Shown: in pieces, positions 1 through 8,273 of the stretch
How the letters are laid out: every line of letters starts with the position of its first letter
How positions within the stretch are numbered: the stretch's first letter is position 1
Assembly: GCF_004135975.1 (NCBI RefSeq)
Contig: NZ_CP026538.1
Coordinates: forward strand, 2,480,001 to 2,544,000
Direction of reading: 5' to 3'
From: Solidesulfovibrio carbinolicus
GTDB taxonomy: Bacteria; Desulfobacterota; Desulfovibrionia; Desulfovibrionales; Desulfovibrionaceae
DNA length: 64,000 nucleotides
Made by a program: the position numbers and the translations under genes
The notes under the pieces: model-generated
What the model saw: the letters and a program-made list of their open reading frames with translations, nothing else
Told to the model about the DNA's origin: nothing
Databases searched by the model: none

Positions 1-377
1 ACTGGCGCATCGGGGTGCTGGACAAGCGGCCGCTTTTTGCCTGCAAGTACTACATGGCCTCGGGCCATTGGCAGATCCTGCGCAAGGGCAAGTCCGGCAA
101 GGACGTTTACGGGCGGGTGGAGACCCTGCCCGTGGCCAAGGCCCCCAAGAAGGTGGTCAACGCGGCGCTCAAGGCGGCGGCGGCCATCGGCGACGGGCTT
201 TATGGCGTGGACCTCAAGCAAGTGGGAGACAAGGTCTACGTCATCGAGGTCAACGACAATCCCAACATCGACGCCGGCTTCGAGGATGAGGTGCTGCAGG
301 ACGAACTGTACCTGCGCGTGGTGGAAGTCTTTCTCAAACGCATCGAACGCCGCAAAACCGGGAGCCTCAACGTATGA
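1..377 (+). CDS. RimK-like ATP-grasp ligase, C-terminal part (5' end outside window)
   Basis: The reading frame is open from the first base (about 124 codons present), so this is the C-terminal end of a longer protein. The visible part carries the ATP-grasp signature: CKYYMASGHWQI, then YGVDLKQ and the Mg-ATP binding segment VIEVNDNPNIDAG. The E-x-N-D-N-P pattern is typical of RimK-type enzymes, which join an amino acid to a carboxylate through an acyl-phosphate. The stop codon overlaps the next start (ATGA), so translation is coupled to the GCS2 gene. Substrate cannot be read from the sequence. The family is known; the specific product is inference only. Internal GTG and ATG codons are unlikely starts because family sequence continues upstream of them. 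Confidence 0.88.
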   Translation, partial: WRIGVLDKRPLFACKYYMASGHWQILRKGKSGKDVYGRVETLPVAKAPKKVVNAALKAAAAIGDGLYGVDLKQVGDKVYVIEVNDNPNIDAGFEDEVLQDELYLRVVEVFLKRIERRKTGSLNV

Positions 378-1639
378 GCAAGGCCAGACCGCTTTTTTCC
401 GCTTTTGGCGTCGAGATCGAATACATGATCGTGGACCGCGAGACCTTGGCGGTCCGGCCCATTGCCGACAAGCTGCTGGCTGCCGCCGCCGGCGTCCCGG
501 ACGCCTCCGACGCCGAGCTGGGGCCGGTCACCTGGTCCAACGAACTGGTGGCCCATGTGCTGGAGATGAAGGTCACCAAGCCCGCCAAGACGTTAAAGGG
601 CCTGTCCGCCGCCTTTGCCGCCAGCGTGGCCAAGGCCGAGGAACTGCTGGCTCCCCACGGGGCGCGCCTGCTCCCCACCGGCGCCCATCCCCTCATGGAC
701 CCCTTCACGGAAACCGTGCTGTGGCCCCACGAGAGCAGCGAAATCTACAAGGCCTTCGACGCCATCTTCAATTGCAAGGGCCATGGCTGGGCCAATCTGC
801 AAAGTATGCATCTGAACCTGCCCTTTGCCGGCGACGACGAGTTCGGCCGGCTCCATGCCGCCATCCGCGTGCTCATGCCCATCATGCCGGCCCTGGCCGC
901 CTCCACGCCCATCCTCGACGGCAAGGCCACGCCCTGGCTCGACGCGCGGATGCGCCACTATGCCCACAACGCCGACCGGGTGCCGGCGGTCATGGGCGCG
1001 GTGATCCCCGAAGCCGTCTTTTCCATCGACGAATACCACGCGCGCATCCTGGAGCCGCTGTACCGCGACATCGCGCCCCTGGACCCCAAGGGCGTGCTTC
1101 GCGGCGATTTCCTCAACGCCCGGGGGGCCATCCCGCGTTTTGAGCGCTCCACCATCGAAATCCGGGTGCTGGACACCCAGGAATGCCCGGCCGCCGACTT
1201 CGCCCTGGCCGACGTCGTGGTCTCGGCCCTCAAGGGGCTGGTGGAGGAACGCTGGTCCACCTATGAGGAGCAAAAAGCCTGGGCCACAAGCGAGCTGGCC
1301 ACGATATTTAACGCCACCATCGAAAACGCCGGCCGGGCCAAGGTGCCCGACGAATACGCGCGCCTTTTCGGCGTCTACGCCCCGTCCTGGATTCCGGCCC
1401 GCGTCATCTGGCGGCGGCTGGCCATGAGTTCGTTGCCGACCATGGTCTTCGACCCGGACTGGGAAAAGAGTCTCGCTGTGCTGGTCGATCAGTCGAGTCT
1501 GGCCCGGCGCATCCTGGCCGCCGTGGACGGCGACTATCGCCCGACGACCATCCGCCGGGTCTACGGCCAGTTGGCCGATTGCCTGGAGCAAAACGAGCCC
1601 TTCAATGTCGGCATCCTGGGCGCTCCTTATTACCTGTGA
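374..1639 (+). CDS. GCS2-family carboxylate-amine ligase (glutamate-cysteine ligase-like)
   Basis: 421 residues, a full-length member of the glutamate-cysteine ligase family 2 (YbdK-like). Near the N-terminus FGVEIEYM gives the G-x-E-x-E metal/ATP motif. Further on, ANLQSMHLNLP and the STIEIRVLDTQECP segment match the conserved core. Enzymes of this fold use ATP to join an amine to a glutamate or other carboxylate. The name does not prove that cysteine is the substrate. It starts inside the stop codon of the RimK-like gene and its own 3' end overlaps the next gene by 35 bases. The three genes therefore form one translation-coupled unit. A gene order of RimK-like ligase, GCS2 ligase and amidohydrolase suggests synthesis or trimming of a glutamate-containing small peptide (inference). 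Confidence 0.88.
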   Translation: MSKARPLFSAFGVEIEYMIVDRETLAVRPIADKLLAAAAGVPDASDAELGPVTWSNELVAHVLEMKVTKPAKTLKGLSAAFAASVAKAEELLAPHGARLLPTGAHPLMDPFTETVLWPHESSEIYKAFDAIFNCKGHGWANLQSMHLNLPFAGDDEFGRLHAAIRVLMPIMPALAASTPILDGKATPWLDARMRHYAHNADRVPAVMGAVIPEAVFSIDEYHARILEPLYRDIAPLDPKGVLRGDFLNARGAIPRFERSTIEIRVLDTQECPAADFALADVVVSALKGLVEERWSTYEEQKAWATSELATIFNATIENAGRAKVPDEYARLFGVYAPSWIPARVIWRRLAMSSLPTMVFDPDWEKSLAVLVDQSSLARRILAAVDGDYRPTTIRRVYGQLADCLEQNEPFNVGILGAPYYL

Positions 1640-2324
1640 GCACGGCGGGGCCGACATCCCCGCCGCCTATGCCCCGCTTTTTGGCGACTGGCGCGACGCC
1701 TTGGCCAGCCACCGGGGGCACGATCTCGGCGCGTTGGAAACGGCCCGGAGGCTCGCCCGGGCCGCCCACGCGCCGCTGCTCTTTTCCACGACCAGCCGGA
1801 TGCTCGTGGACCTTAACCGTTCGCTCGGGCATCCCGGGCTTTTTTCCGAGGCAACCAAGGGCCTGCCGCGCCGGGACAAGGACGCCATCCTTGCCACGTA
1901 CTACCATCCCCACCGCGACGCCGTGGCCGCCCTCGTGGCCGAGGGGATTGATGCCGGGCGCACGGTGCTGCACATCGCCAGCCACAGCTTCACCCCGCGT
2001 CTTGGGGGTGTTACGCGCCACTGCGACGTAGGCTTTCTTTACGACCCCGGGCGAAGCTCTGAAAAGACCTTCTGCCGCGCGTGGATGCGTGAGCTGGCCT
2101 GTCTGGACGGCGACCTGATCCTGCGGCGCAACTACCCGTACAAAGGCGTGTCCGACGGGCTGGTCACGGCCTTGCGGCGTCGTTTCGGCGAGCGCTATCT
2201 CGGCGTGGAACTGGAAGTGAACCAGCGCTTCGCCCTGGGCGGGGCGGAAGCGCTGGCGAGCATTGGCGAGACGTTGGCCGACGCGCTGCAGCGGACCCTT
2301 GGACGCGCGGCGTCCTGCCGCTGA
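1605..2324 (+). CDS. N-formylglutamate amidohydrolase family protein
   Basis: 239 residues. The N-terminal ITCEHGG segment, the later HRGHDLGA and the HIASHSF motif match the N-formylglutamate amidohydrolase (HutG-like) family, a zinc-dependent amidase fold related to carboxypeptidases. Classic members release glutamate from N-formylglutamate in histidine degradation, but no hut genes are nearby. The partners are two ATP-dependent amide ligases. The enzyme may therefore hydrolyse or deblock an amide product of those ligases (inference). The start overlaps the upstream gene by 35 bases and has no strong ribosome binding site, consistent with coupling. A hairpin at 2499-2528 probably ends the operon. 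Confidence 0.85.
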   Translation: MSASWALLITCEHGGADIPAAYAPLFGDWRDALASHRGHDLGALETARRLARAAHAPLLFSTTSRMLVDLNRSLGHPGLFSEATKGLPRRDKDAILATYYHPHRDAVAALVAEGIDAGRTVLHIASHSFTPRLGGVTRHCDVGFLYDPGRSSEKTFCRAWMRELACLDGDLILRRNYPYKGVSDGLVTALRRRFGERYLGVELEVNQRFALGGAEALASIGETLADALQRTLGRAASCR

Positions 2325-2498
2325 CGGCGCGCCGGACAAATGGGTTGGAGACAGTTTGCGACGGTGGCCAGCTGCCTCCGGGATCATTGCCGTTAAGTCT
2401 GGCGCGGCCAGCCCAGTGATCGCCCATCACCACTGCCCGCCGAAGCGTCCGTGACCGCGCCTCCCACGCCCTCCTGTCCAGGCGTCTTCCTTGCCTCC

Positions 2499-2528
2499 GA
2501 AGCCTTTTTCGTGGCAGTAAAAGGCTTC
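2499..2528. terminator. Intrinsic terminator between amidase operon and sigma-54 regulator
   Basis: A perfect 10-base inverted repeat (GAAGCCTTTT / AAAAGGCTTC) surrounds a 10-base loop. The T-rich and A-rich arms would let it act in either direction. The rest of the gap 2325-2568 holds nothing I recognise apart from the leader of the next gene. Confidence 0.6.
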
Positions 2529-2568
2529 CTACCAGCCAAACAACGCGCCCAGGGAGCCTTGACAGCCC

Positions 2569-4272
2569 ATGCCCGCCCCTTTTTCCGTGCCCGACATCCT
2601 GGGTTCCCTTGAACGGCCGGTGCTGGCCGTGGACGCCGACGGCCGGGTGGCCAACGTCAACCCCGCCGCGCTTTCCATGTTCGGGCCCGAGGTGGCCACG
2701 CCCGGCGCGGCCCTGCCCCTGGCCCGGCCCGATCTCTGGCAGCCCATGGCCAAATGCCTGGCTACGGGCGAGGTGGTCTATGATCGCCTCAATGTCGGCT
2801 CCAAGACCGTGGTCGCCACCACCTTTCCCATCCGCCGCGACGGCCGGGTGGTCGGAGCCACCTGCATCTGCCGCCCCTGCGCCGGCGAAGCCCATCCGGC
2901 CATGGAAGGCCGCTTGGGGGCCATTCTCGATTCCGTGTCCGACGGCATCTGGATCTGCGACGGCTCGGGAACCATCCTCTCCATCAATGCCGCCTCCGAA
3001 CGCCTCAATTCCGTCAACGCCGAGGACTACGTCGGGAAAAACGTGTCCTGCATCGTGGCCCAGCGCATGGTCGACCGCTCGGCCACCCTGGACGTGCTTG
3101 AAACCAAACGCCAGTCGAGCATGATCCAGCACATCACCAAGACCGGCAAACAGCTCTTGGTCACGGCCACTCCGGTGCTGGGCGACCAGGGCGAGGTGGC
3201 CCTGGTGGTGGTCAACGAGCGCGATGTGACGGAATTGCAAAATCTCAGGCAAGGGCTTCAAAACGCCCGCAAGGTGGAAGAACGCTACCGCAGCGAACTG
3301 GCCGAGTTGTCGCTTTTCGAGCTTTCCCAGAAGGATATCGTGGCCCAAAGCGGCCAGATGCAGCGCACCTTGCGCACCCTTTTAAAGCTCGCCCAGATGG
3401 ACGCCTCACGGGTTTTGCTGCTTGGCGAATCCGGCACCGGCAAAGGTCTGCTCGCCAAATTTCTGCACCAGGTCAGCCCCCGTTCGCCCAAGCCGTTTAT
3501 TCAGATCAACTGTCCGGCCGTGCCGGAAAACCTGTTCGAGGCCGAACTTTTTGGCTATGAAAAAGGGGCCTTTACCGGCGCGCGCGAGGCCGGCAAGGCG
3601 GGGTTGATCGAATTGGCCGCCGGGGGCACGCTGTTTCTCGACGAAGTGGGCGACATCCCCCTGGGCATCCAAGCCAAGCTGCTCAAATACCTCGACGACC
3701 ACGAGCTGCGCCGCCTGGGCGGGGCCGAGGCCCGCACCGTGGAATGCCGGGTGGTGGCGGCCACCAACTGCGACCTGGAAGGCCTGGTCGAGCGCCGCCA
3801 GTTCCGCACCGACCTCTATTATCGCCTCAACACCTTCGTGGTGCGCATCGCCCCCCTGCGCGAGCGCCGCGAGGACATCTTCGGCCTGGCCGAATTCTAC
3901 CTGGCCCAGCAAAACGCCCGCCACGGCAAGGCCAAGCGCCTCTCGGCCCGGGCCATGCGCCAGCTTGAAGCCTACGCCTTCCCTGGTAACGTCCGGGAAC
4001 TGGTCAGCATCATCCAGAAAGCCTTTGTCATGAGCGACGACGACGACCTTACCGACGCGCTCATCGAAGCCCTGGCCGGCGACACGCCGCCGGCGGTGGA
4101 CACGCCGTCCGGCCCCCGTCCCCTGGCCGATTCCACCGAGCAAACGGCCATCCGGCGTCTGCGCGAGGCCATGGCCGCCTGCCGCACCACCCGGGAGATG
4201 GCCGCCCATCTCGGGGTGAGCCAGGCCACAGTGGTGCGCAAGCTCAAGCGCTACGGCCTTTCCCGCTCCTGA
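2569..4272 (+). CDS. PAS-domain sigma-54-dependent transcriptional activator
   Basis: 567 residues. Residues 1-105 form a PAS-like sensor. A second PAS covers about 115-225 (start IWICDGSGTILSINAA). A short coiled linker leads to the AAA+ domain, with Walker A GESGTGKG at 286-293, the sigma-54 contact loop GAFTGA at 333-338 and Walker B LFLDEVGD at 355-362. The C-terminus (about 525-565) is a helix-turn-helix of the TyrR/Fis type. Such enhancer-binding proteins hydrolyse ATP to open sigma-54 polymerase. There is no receiver domain, so the signal is probably a ligand or redox state sensed by PAS. The next operon has a -24/-12 promoter and repeated upstream palindromes, making it the likely target. 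Confidence 0.95.
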   Translation: MPAPFSVPDILGSLERPVLAVDADGRVANVNPAALSMFGPEVATPGAALPLARPDLWQPMAKCLATGEVVYDRLNVGSKTVVATTFPIRRDGRVVGATCICRPCAGEAHPAMEGRLGAILDSVSDGIWICDGSGTILSINAASERLNSVNAEDYVGKNVSCIVAQRMVDRSATLDVLETKRQSSMIQHITKTGKQLLVTATPVLGDQGEVALVVVNERDVTELQNLRQGLQNARKVEERYRSELAELSLFELSQKDIVAQSGQMQRTLRTLLKLAQMDASRVLLLGESGTGKGLLAKFLHQVSPRSPKPFIQINCPAVPENLFEAELFGYEKGAFTGAREAGKAGLIELAAGGTLFLDEVGDIPLGIQAKLLKYLDDHELRRLGGAEARTVECRVVAATNCDLEGLVERRQFRTDLYYRLNTFVVRIAPLRERREDIFGLAEFYLAQQNARHGKAKRLSARAMRQLEAYAFPGNVRELVSIIQKAFVMSDDDDLTDALIEALAGDTPPAVDTPSGPRPLADSTEQTAIRRLREAMAACRTTREMAAHLGVSQATVVRKLKRYGLSRS

Positions 4273-4288
4273 TTCACTTCTGCATCAG
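4269..4288. promoter_or_regulatory. Imperfect CTGAT palindrome, possible activator site 1
   Basis: CTGAT and ATCAG arms are separated by 10 bases and overlap the stop codon of the sigma-54 regulator. It shares the CTGATTC half-site with the two better palindromes downstream. This is the weakest of the three copies. Confidence 0.35.
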
Positions 4289-4441
4289 CCATTTGCGGCC
4301 AGGACCGGGATAAACGTTTTTTCGTTTTATCCGGTTTGGCGGCTTATTGCCTATCATTTTGGATTCTCATGCGATTGACGCTTTCTGAAGGAAAGGGTCT
4401 CGGAACACGCCTGGCGATTCCGGGCGGGCCAGCCGCAGAAA

Positions 4442-4466
4442 ATGCTGATTCAACTTGATTCAGCAT
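4442..4466. promoter_or_regulatory. Upstream activator palindrome, site 2
   Basis: ATGCTGATTCAA and TTGATTCAGCAT are 12-base arms around one central base, with one mismatch pair. The centre lies about 170 bases before the expected start of transcription from the -24/-12 promoter at 4596-4611, a usual position for an enhancer-binding protein. It is most likely bound by the regulator at 2569-4272 (inference). Confidence 0.65.
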
Positions 4467-4513
4467 GTTGTCTTGCAATATCACTACGAATTTATTGAAA
4501 TTTTACAATTTTG

Positions 4514-4533
4514 CTGATTCATAACAGAATCAG
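4514..4533. promoter_or_regulatory. Upstream activator palindrome, site 3
   Basis: A perfect repeat, CTGATTC and GAATCAG, is separated by the 6 bases ATAACA. The centre is about 100 bases before the predicted start point. It has the same half-site as the palindrome at 4442-4466, about 70 bases (near seven helical turns) apart. That spacing fits cooperative binding by one regulator. Confidence 0.65.
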
Positions 4534-4595
4534 GCTGTTTCGGGAAAATTCGTCATACCAATGTTAACATGCTTATTTTTATTGATATTATGACT

Positions 4596-4611
4596 CGGTC
4601 CGGTTCTTGCT
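4596..4611 (+). promoter_or_regulatory. Sigma-54 (-24/-12) promoter of the aminotransferase operon
   Basis: The sequence CGGTCCGGTTCTTGCT has the invariant GG (4597-4598) and GC (4609-4610) exactly ten bases apart, with TTGC at the -12 element. Transcription would start near 4622, leaving a leader of about 65 bases before the GTG start at 4689. The surrounding 4273-4688 gap has no gene; it is AT-richer than its neighbours and carries the three palindromes listed separately. Confidence 0.75.
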
Positions 4612-4688
4612 GAAAAGACCTGTTACCGTTTGTGTGCATTTTGGTACAAGGCACTTACGCCACCACCTGAAACATCCGAGGATGATCC

Positions 4689-6014
4689 GTGAACACCACC
4701 GACAAGGCGCAGGAACTGCAAGCATTGCGTGATCGCTATGTCCCCAAGGGGCATCCCAACGCCACGCCCTTTTTCGTCGAATCCGCCAAGGGCGCCCTGC
4801 TTCGCGACGTCACCGGACGCGAGTTCATTGATTTCGTCGGCGGCATCGGCGTGTTAAACGTCGGCCACTGCCACCCCAAGGTCGTCGCCGCCGTCAAGGA
4901 TCAGGCCGGACGCTATCTCCACACCTGCTCCATGGTCACCATGTACGAGCCCTACGTCCAGCTCGCCGCCCGCCTGTCCGAAGCCGCCCCGGGCGACTTC
5001 GAGAAAAAGGCGATGTTCGTCAACAGCGGCTCCGAAGCCGTGGAAAACGCCGTGAAGATCGCCCGCTGCCACACCGGCCGGGCCGGCGTCGTGTCCATGA
5101 AAAACGCCTTCCACGGCCGCACCTTGCTGGCCATGTCCCTGACCAGCAAGGTCAAGCCCTACAAGTTCGGCTTCGGCCCCCTGGCCCCGGAAGTCTACCA
5201 GTACCCCAACTACGCCTACTGCTACCGCTGCCCCCTGGGCCTGACTTATCCTAAGTGCGGCGTGGCCTGCGCCGACAAGCTGCGCGAGTTTTTTATCGCC
5301 ACCGCCGCCGCCGAGAATATCGCCTGCATCATCGCCGAGCCGGTCCAGGGCGAGGGCGGCTTCGTGGTTCCGCCCAAGGAATTCTTCGAGAAGCTGCGCG
5401 CCATCTGCGACGAATACGGCATCGTTTTCGTGGCCGACGAAATCCAGTCCGGCTTTGGCCGCACCTCCAAGCTCTTTGCCATGGAGCATTTCGGCGTGGC
5501 CCCGGACCTCATGACCGTGGCCAAGTCCATGGGCGGCGGCCTGCCCCTGGCCGGCGTGGTCGGCAAGGCCGAGATCATGGATTCCGTGCCCCCGGGCGGC
5601 ATCGGCGGCACCTACGGCGGCAACCCGCTGGCCTGCCGCGCGGGTCTAGCCGTCATGGACATCTTCGAACAGGACAACCTGCTGGCCAAGGCCGAGCGCC
5701 TGGGCGGCGTGGTCAAGCGCCGCTTTGCTTCGTTTAAGAAGCAGTACCAGCTCATCGGCGACGAGCGCGGCCTTGGGGCCATGCGCGCCCTGGAATTCGT
5801 TTCCGACCGCGCCACCAAGGCCCCCTGCCCCGAGGCGGCCAAGGGCGTGGCCAAGTTCTGCCAGGACAACGGGCTGCTCGTTTTGTCCTGCGGCAATTTC
5901 GGCAACTGCATCCGGGTGCTCATGCCCCTGGTCATCACCCGCGACCAACTCGACCGCGGCCTGGACATCATGGAAGAAGGCATCCGCGAGGTCTCCAAAA
6001 GCCTCGGCAAATAA
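4689..6014 (+). CDS. gabT: Class III omega-aminotransferase (4-aminobutyrate aminotransferase type)
   Basis: 441 residues, GTG start with a GAGG ribosome site 7-10 bases upstream. The pyridoxal-phosphate lysine is Lys279 (TVAKSMGGG) and the cofactor-contacting aspartate is Asp250 (VADEIQSGFG). NSGSEAVENAVKIAR is the phosphate-binding loop. The enzyme moves an omega-amino group (GABA, beta-alanine, 5-aminovalerate or ornithine-like substrates) to a 2-oxo acid and leaves an aldehyde. Between residues 178 and 194 there is a cysteine-rich insertion (CX2CX8CX3C) not present in E. coli GabT. It is the first gene of a sigma-54 operon that also holds an amino-acid importer and an aldehyde oxidoreductase, which could oxidise the aldehyde. 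The exact substrate is not determined. Confidence 0.9.
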   Translation: MNTTDKAQELQALRDRYVPKGHPNATPFFVESAKGALLRDVTGREFIDFVGGIGVLNVGHCHPKVVAAVKDQAGRYLHTCSMVTMYEPYVQLAARLSEAAPGDFEKKAMFVNSGSEAVENAVKIARCHTGRAGVVSMKNAFHGRTLLAMSLTSKVKPYKFGFGPLAPEVYQYPNYAYCYRCPLGLTYPKCGVACADKLREFFIATAAAENIACIIAEPVQGEGGFVVPPKEFFEKLRAICDEYGIVFVADEIQSGFGRTSKLFAMEHFGVAPDLMTVAKSMGGGLPLAGVVGKAEIMDSVPPGGIGGTYGGNPLACRAGLAVMDIFEQDNLLAKAERLGGVVKRRFASFKKQYQLIGDERGLGAMRALEFVSDRATKAPCPEAAKGVAKFCQDNGLLVLSCGNFGNCIRVLMPLVITRDQLDRGLDIMEEGIREVSKSLGK

Positions 6015-6063
6015 CGGCAACAAGGCCCGACCCAGCCAACCGACAACGTAAAGAGGTGCAGGC

Positions 6064-7311
6064 ATGAAAAACGGTTCCATCACGACGATTCTGGCCGGCT
6101 GCATGGGCATGGCCCTGTCCGCCGCCCTGTTCGCCGCTCCGGCCCTGGCCGCCGACAAGACCGTCAAGATCGGCAACGTCGAGCCCCTGTCCGGTCCGTC
6201 GGCCTCGGTCGGCGTCCAGGGCAAGCAGGCCCGGGAAATGGCCATCGAGGAGATCAACGCCGCCGGCGGCATCAAGTCCCTGGGCGGCGCCAAGCTGGAG
6301 CTGGTCTATGCCGACAGCAAGTCCGACCCCACCGTCGGCGTCACCGAGACCGAGCGCCTCATCAACACCGAAAAAGTCAACCTCATGACCGGCTGCTGGA
6401 ACTCGGCCGTCACCTACCCGGCCACCCAGGTGGCCGAGCGCTACGGCATCCCCTTCGTGGTGCCCGTGGCCGTGCGCGACACCATCACCGAGCGCGGATT
6501 TAAAAACGTCTTCCGCATCGCCGCCAAGGACTCCTGGTGGGTGCGCGACCAGTTCCGTTTCCTCAAAGACATGCAGGAAGAAACCGGCGTGAAGCTGCAA
6601 AAGATCGCCTTTGTCTTTGAAAACGGCGACTGGGGCACCGGCTTTGCCGAGAAGTGGCGCGAACTGGCCAAAAAAGACGGTTACGAGGTCGTCCTCGACG
6701 AACCCTATCCCAGCACCGCCACCGACCTTACCCCGGTGGTGACCAAGCTCAAGGCCGCCAAGCCCGACATCGTCATGCTGGTGTCCAACGCCGCCGACGC
6801 CATCCTTTTGACCAACACCATGGCCGAAATGCAGGTCAAGCCCAAGGTCGTCCTGGCCAGCGGCGGCGGCCACGCCGATCCCAAGTTCCTGGAAAACACC
6901 GACACCAACGCCCTGGGCATCTTTGACGAAGTCGAGTGGAACACCGACGTCAACAAGCCCGCCGCCAAGCCGGCCAACGAAAAGTTCAAGAAAAAGTACG
7001 GCTACGACCTGACCGGCGAGTCCGTTGACGCCTACGTCGCCATGTACGTCATCGCCGACGCCCTGGAACGAGCCGCCTCCACCGAGCCGGCCAAGATCCG
7101 CGACGCCCTGGCCGCCACCAACCTCACCACCGGACCGGGCATGGTCGTCTCCTACGACGGCGTCAAGTTCGACGAGACCGGCCAGAACAAGAACGCCGGC
7201 ATCGTCATTGTCCAGGTGGCCAATGTCGATGGCAAGCCCGACCGCGTCACCGTGTGGCCCAAGGCCGCCCGCCGCGCCGGCTACGTCCCGGCCTTCCCGG
7301 CCAACAAGTAG
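6064..7311 (+). CDS. Branched-chain-type amino acid ABC transporter, periplasmic binding protein
   Basis: 415 residues. The N-terminus has a Sec signal peptide (positive residues, hydrophobic stretch, APALA-A cleavage site near residue 30). The mature part begins KTVKIGNVEPLSGPSA, the start typical of type I periplasmic ligand-binding proteins of the LivJ/LivK family. It captures an amino acid or amide in the periplasm and passes it to the LivHM channel. It lies 49 bases after the aminotransferase. A strong hairpin follows before livH, which would favour higher levels of the binding protein than of the membrane parts. The ligand is not readable; the operon suggests an omega-amino acid or a branched-chain amino acid. 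Confidence 0.93.
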   Translation: MKNGSITTILAGCMGMALSAALFAAPALAADKTVKIGNVEPLSGPSASVGVQGKQAREMAIEEINAAGGIKSLGGAKLELVYADSKSDPTVGVTETERLINTEKVNLMTGCWNSAVTYPATQVAERYGIPFVVPVAVRDTITERGFKNVFRIAAKDSWWVRDQFRFLKDMQEETGVKLQKIAFVFENGDWGTGFAEKWRELAKKDGYEVVLDEPYPSTATDLTPVVTKLKAAKPDIVMLVSNAADAILLTNTMAEMQVKPKVVLASGGGHADPKFLENTDTNALGIFDEVEWNTDVNKPAAKPANEKFKKKYGYDLTGESVDAYVAMYVIADALERAASTEPAKIRDALAATNLTTGPGMVVSYDGVKFDETGQNKNAGIVIVQVANVDGKPDRVTVWPKAARRAGYVPAFPANK

Positions 7312-7328
7312 TAACACGTTGCAGTAAC

Positions 7329-7357
7329 GCCCCGGACCGGCCTTTCCGGTCCGGGGC
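7329..7357 (+). promoter_or_regulatory. Intercistronic hairpin between binding protein and livH
   Basis: A perfect 12-base stem (GCCCCGGACCGG / CCGGTCCGGGGC) with a 5-base loop sits in the 67-base gap. No T-tract follows, so it looks like an mRNA stabiliser or partial attenuator rather than a full terminator. Confidence 0.6.
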
Positions 7358-7378
7358 AAACGTCCGGAGAGGCTTTTC

Positions 7379-8263
7379 ATGACCGCGGTGATTCAGGCGA
7401 CGCTCAACGGCGCCATGATGGGAGCCATGTACGGGCTGACGGCCCTTGGACTCACTCTGATCTTCGGAGTGATGAAAGTCGTCAACTTTGCCCATGGCTC
7501 ACTGCTTATGGTCGGCATGTTCAGCGCATATTGGCTGATTCGGCTCACGGGCATCCACCCGTATCTGGCCCTTGTCATTGTACCGCCCGTCCTGTTCGTT
7601 TTCGGCTATTATCTGCAGGACGTGGTCATCAAACCCGTGTTCAAAGCCGAAGGCCAGGTGCGGGAACCGTTGACGGTCATCATCGTCACCACCGGCGTCT
7701 GGTACGTCCTCGACAACCTGGCGCTGATGCTGTTCGGCGCCGAGTACCGCACGGTGCGTACGGCCATTTCCAACAAGTCCTTCGCGCTCGGGGAATTCAT
7801 CATCTCCATTCCCAAATTTTCCGGCTTTGTCGTGGCCGTTGCCACGGCCGTCGGTCTTGCCCTGTTCATGCGCAAGACCAAAACCGGCAAAGCCCTTCGG
7901 GCCACCAGCCTGGACCGCGAAGCGGCCAACCTCATGGGGATCAACCAGTACCGCATCTACAACATCGCCTTCGGCCTCGGCACGGCCATCGCCGGCATCG
8001 CGGGCTGCGTGCTCATCCCCTTTTATTACGTCTATCCTTCGGTGGGCGTGGTCTTCGACATCCGGGCCTTTATCATTGTGGTGCTCGGCGGCCTGGGCAG
8101 CATTCCCGGCGCGCTCCTGGGCGGCCTGGTCATCGGCCTGATCGAATCCGTCTTCTCCCAGTTCATGGCCTCCACCTGGACCGAAGCCATCATCTACGCC
8201 ATCTTCCTCATCATTCTCTTCGTCAAACCATCCGGCTTCTTCGGCCACAAACAGGATTGGTAG
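7379..8263 (+). CDS. livH: Branched-chain amino acid ABC transporter permease LivH
   Basis: 294 residues, highly hydrophobic, with about eight membrane helices. The N-terminal NGAMMGAMYGLTALGLTLIFGV stretch (split here: GAMMGAMYGL, LGLTLIFGV) and the cytoplasmic loop AANLMGINQYRIYNIAFGLG are typical of LivH permeases. The latter contains the coupling (EAA-like) region that contacts the ATPases. An AGAGGC ribosome site precedes the ATG. With LivM it forms the inner-membrane channel. It stands between the binding protein and livM in the usual family order. Confidence 0.95.
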   Translation: MTAVIQATLNGAMMGAMYGLTALGLTLIFGVMKVVNFAHGSLLMVGMFSAYWLIRLTGIHPYLALVIVPPVLFVFGYYLQDVVIKPVFKAEGQVREPLTVIIVTTGVWYVLDNLALMLFGAEYRTVRTAISNKSFALGEFIISIPKFSGFVVAVATAVGLALFMRKTKTGKALRATSLDREAANLMGINQYRIYNIAFGLGTAIAGIAGCVLIPFYYVYPSVGVVFDIRAFIIVVLGGLGSIPGALLGGLVIGLIESVFSQFMASTWTEAIIYAIFLIILFVKPSGFFGHKQDW

Positions 8264-8273
8264 GAGGCGCGCC

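Noticed and set aside
5968-7380. 470-codon frame on the minus strand
   Set aside because: Antisense of the binding-protein gene, whose signal peptide and family motifs are clear.
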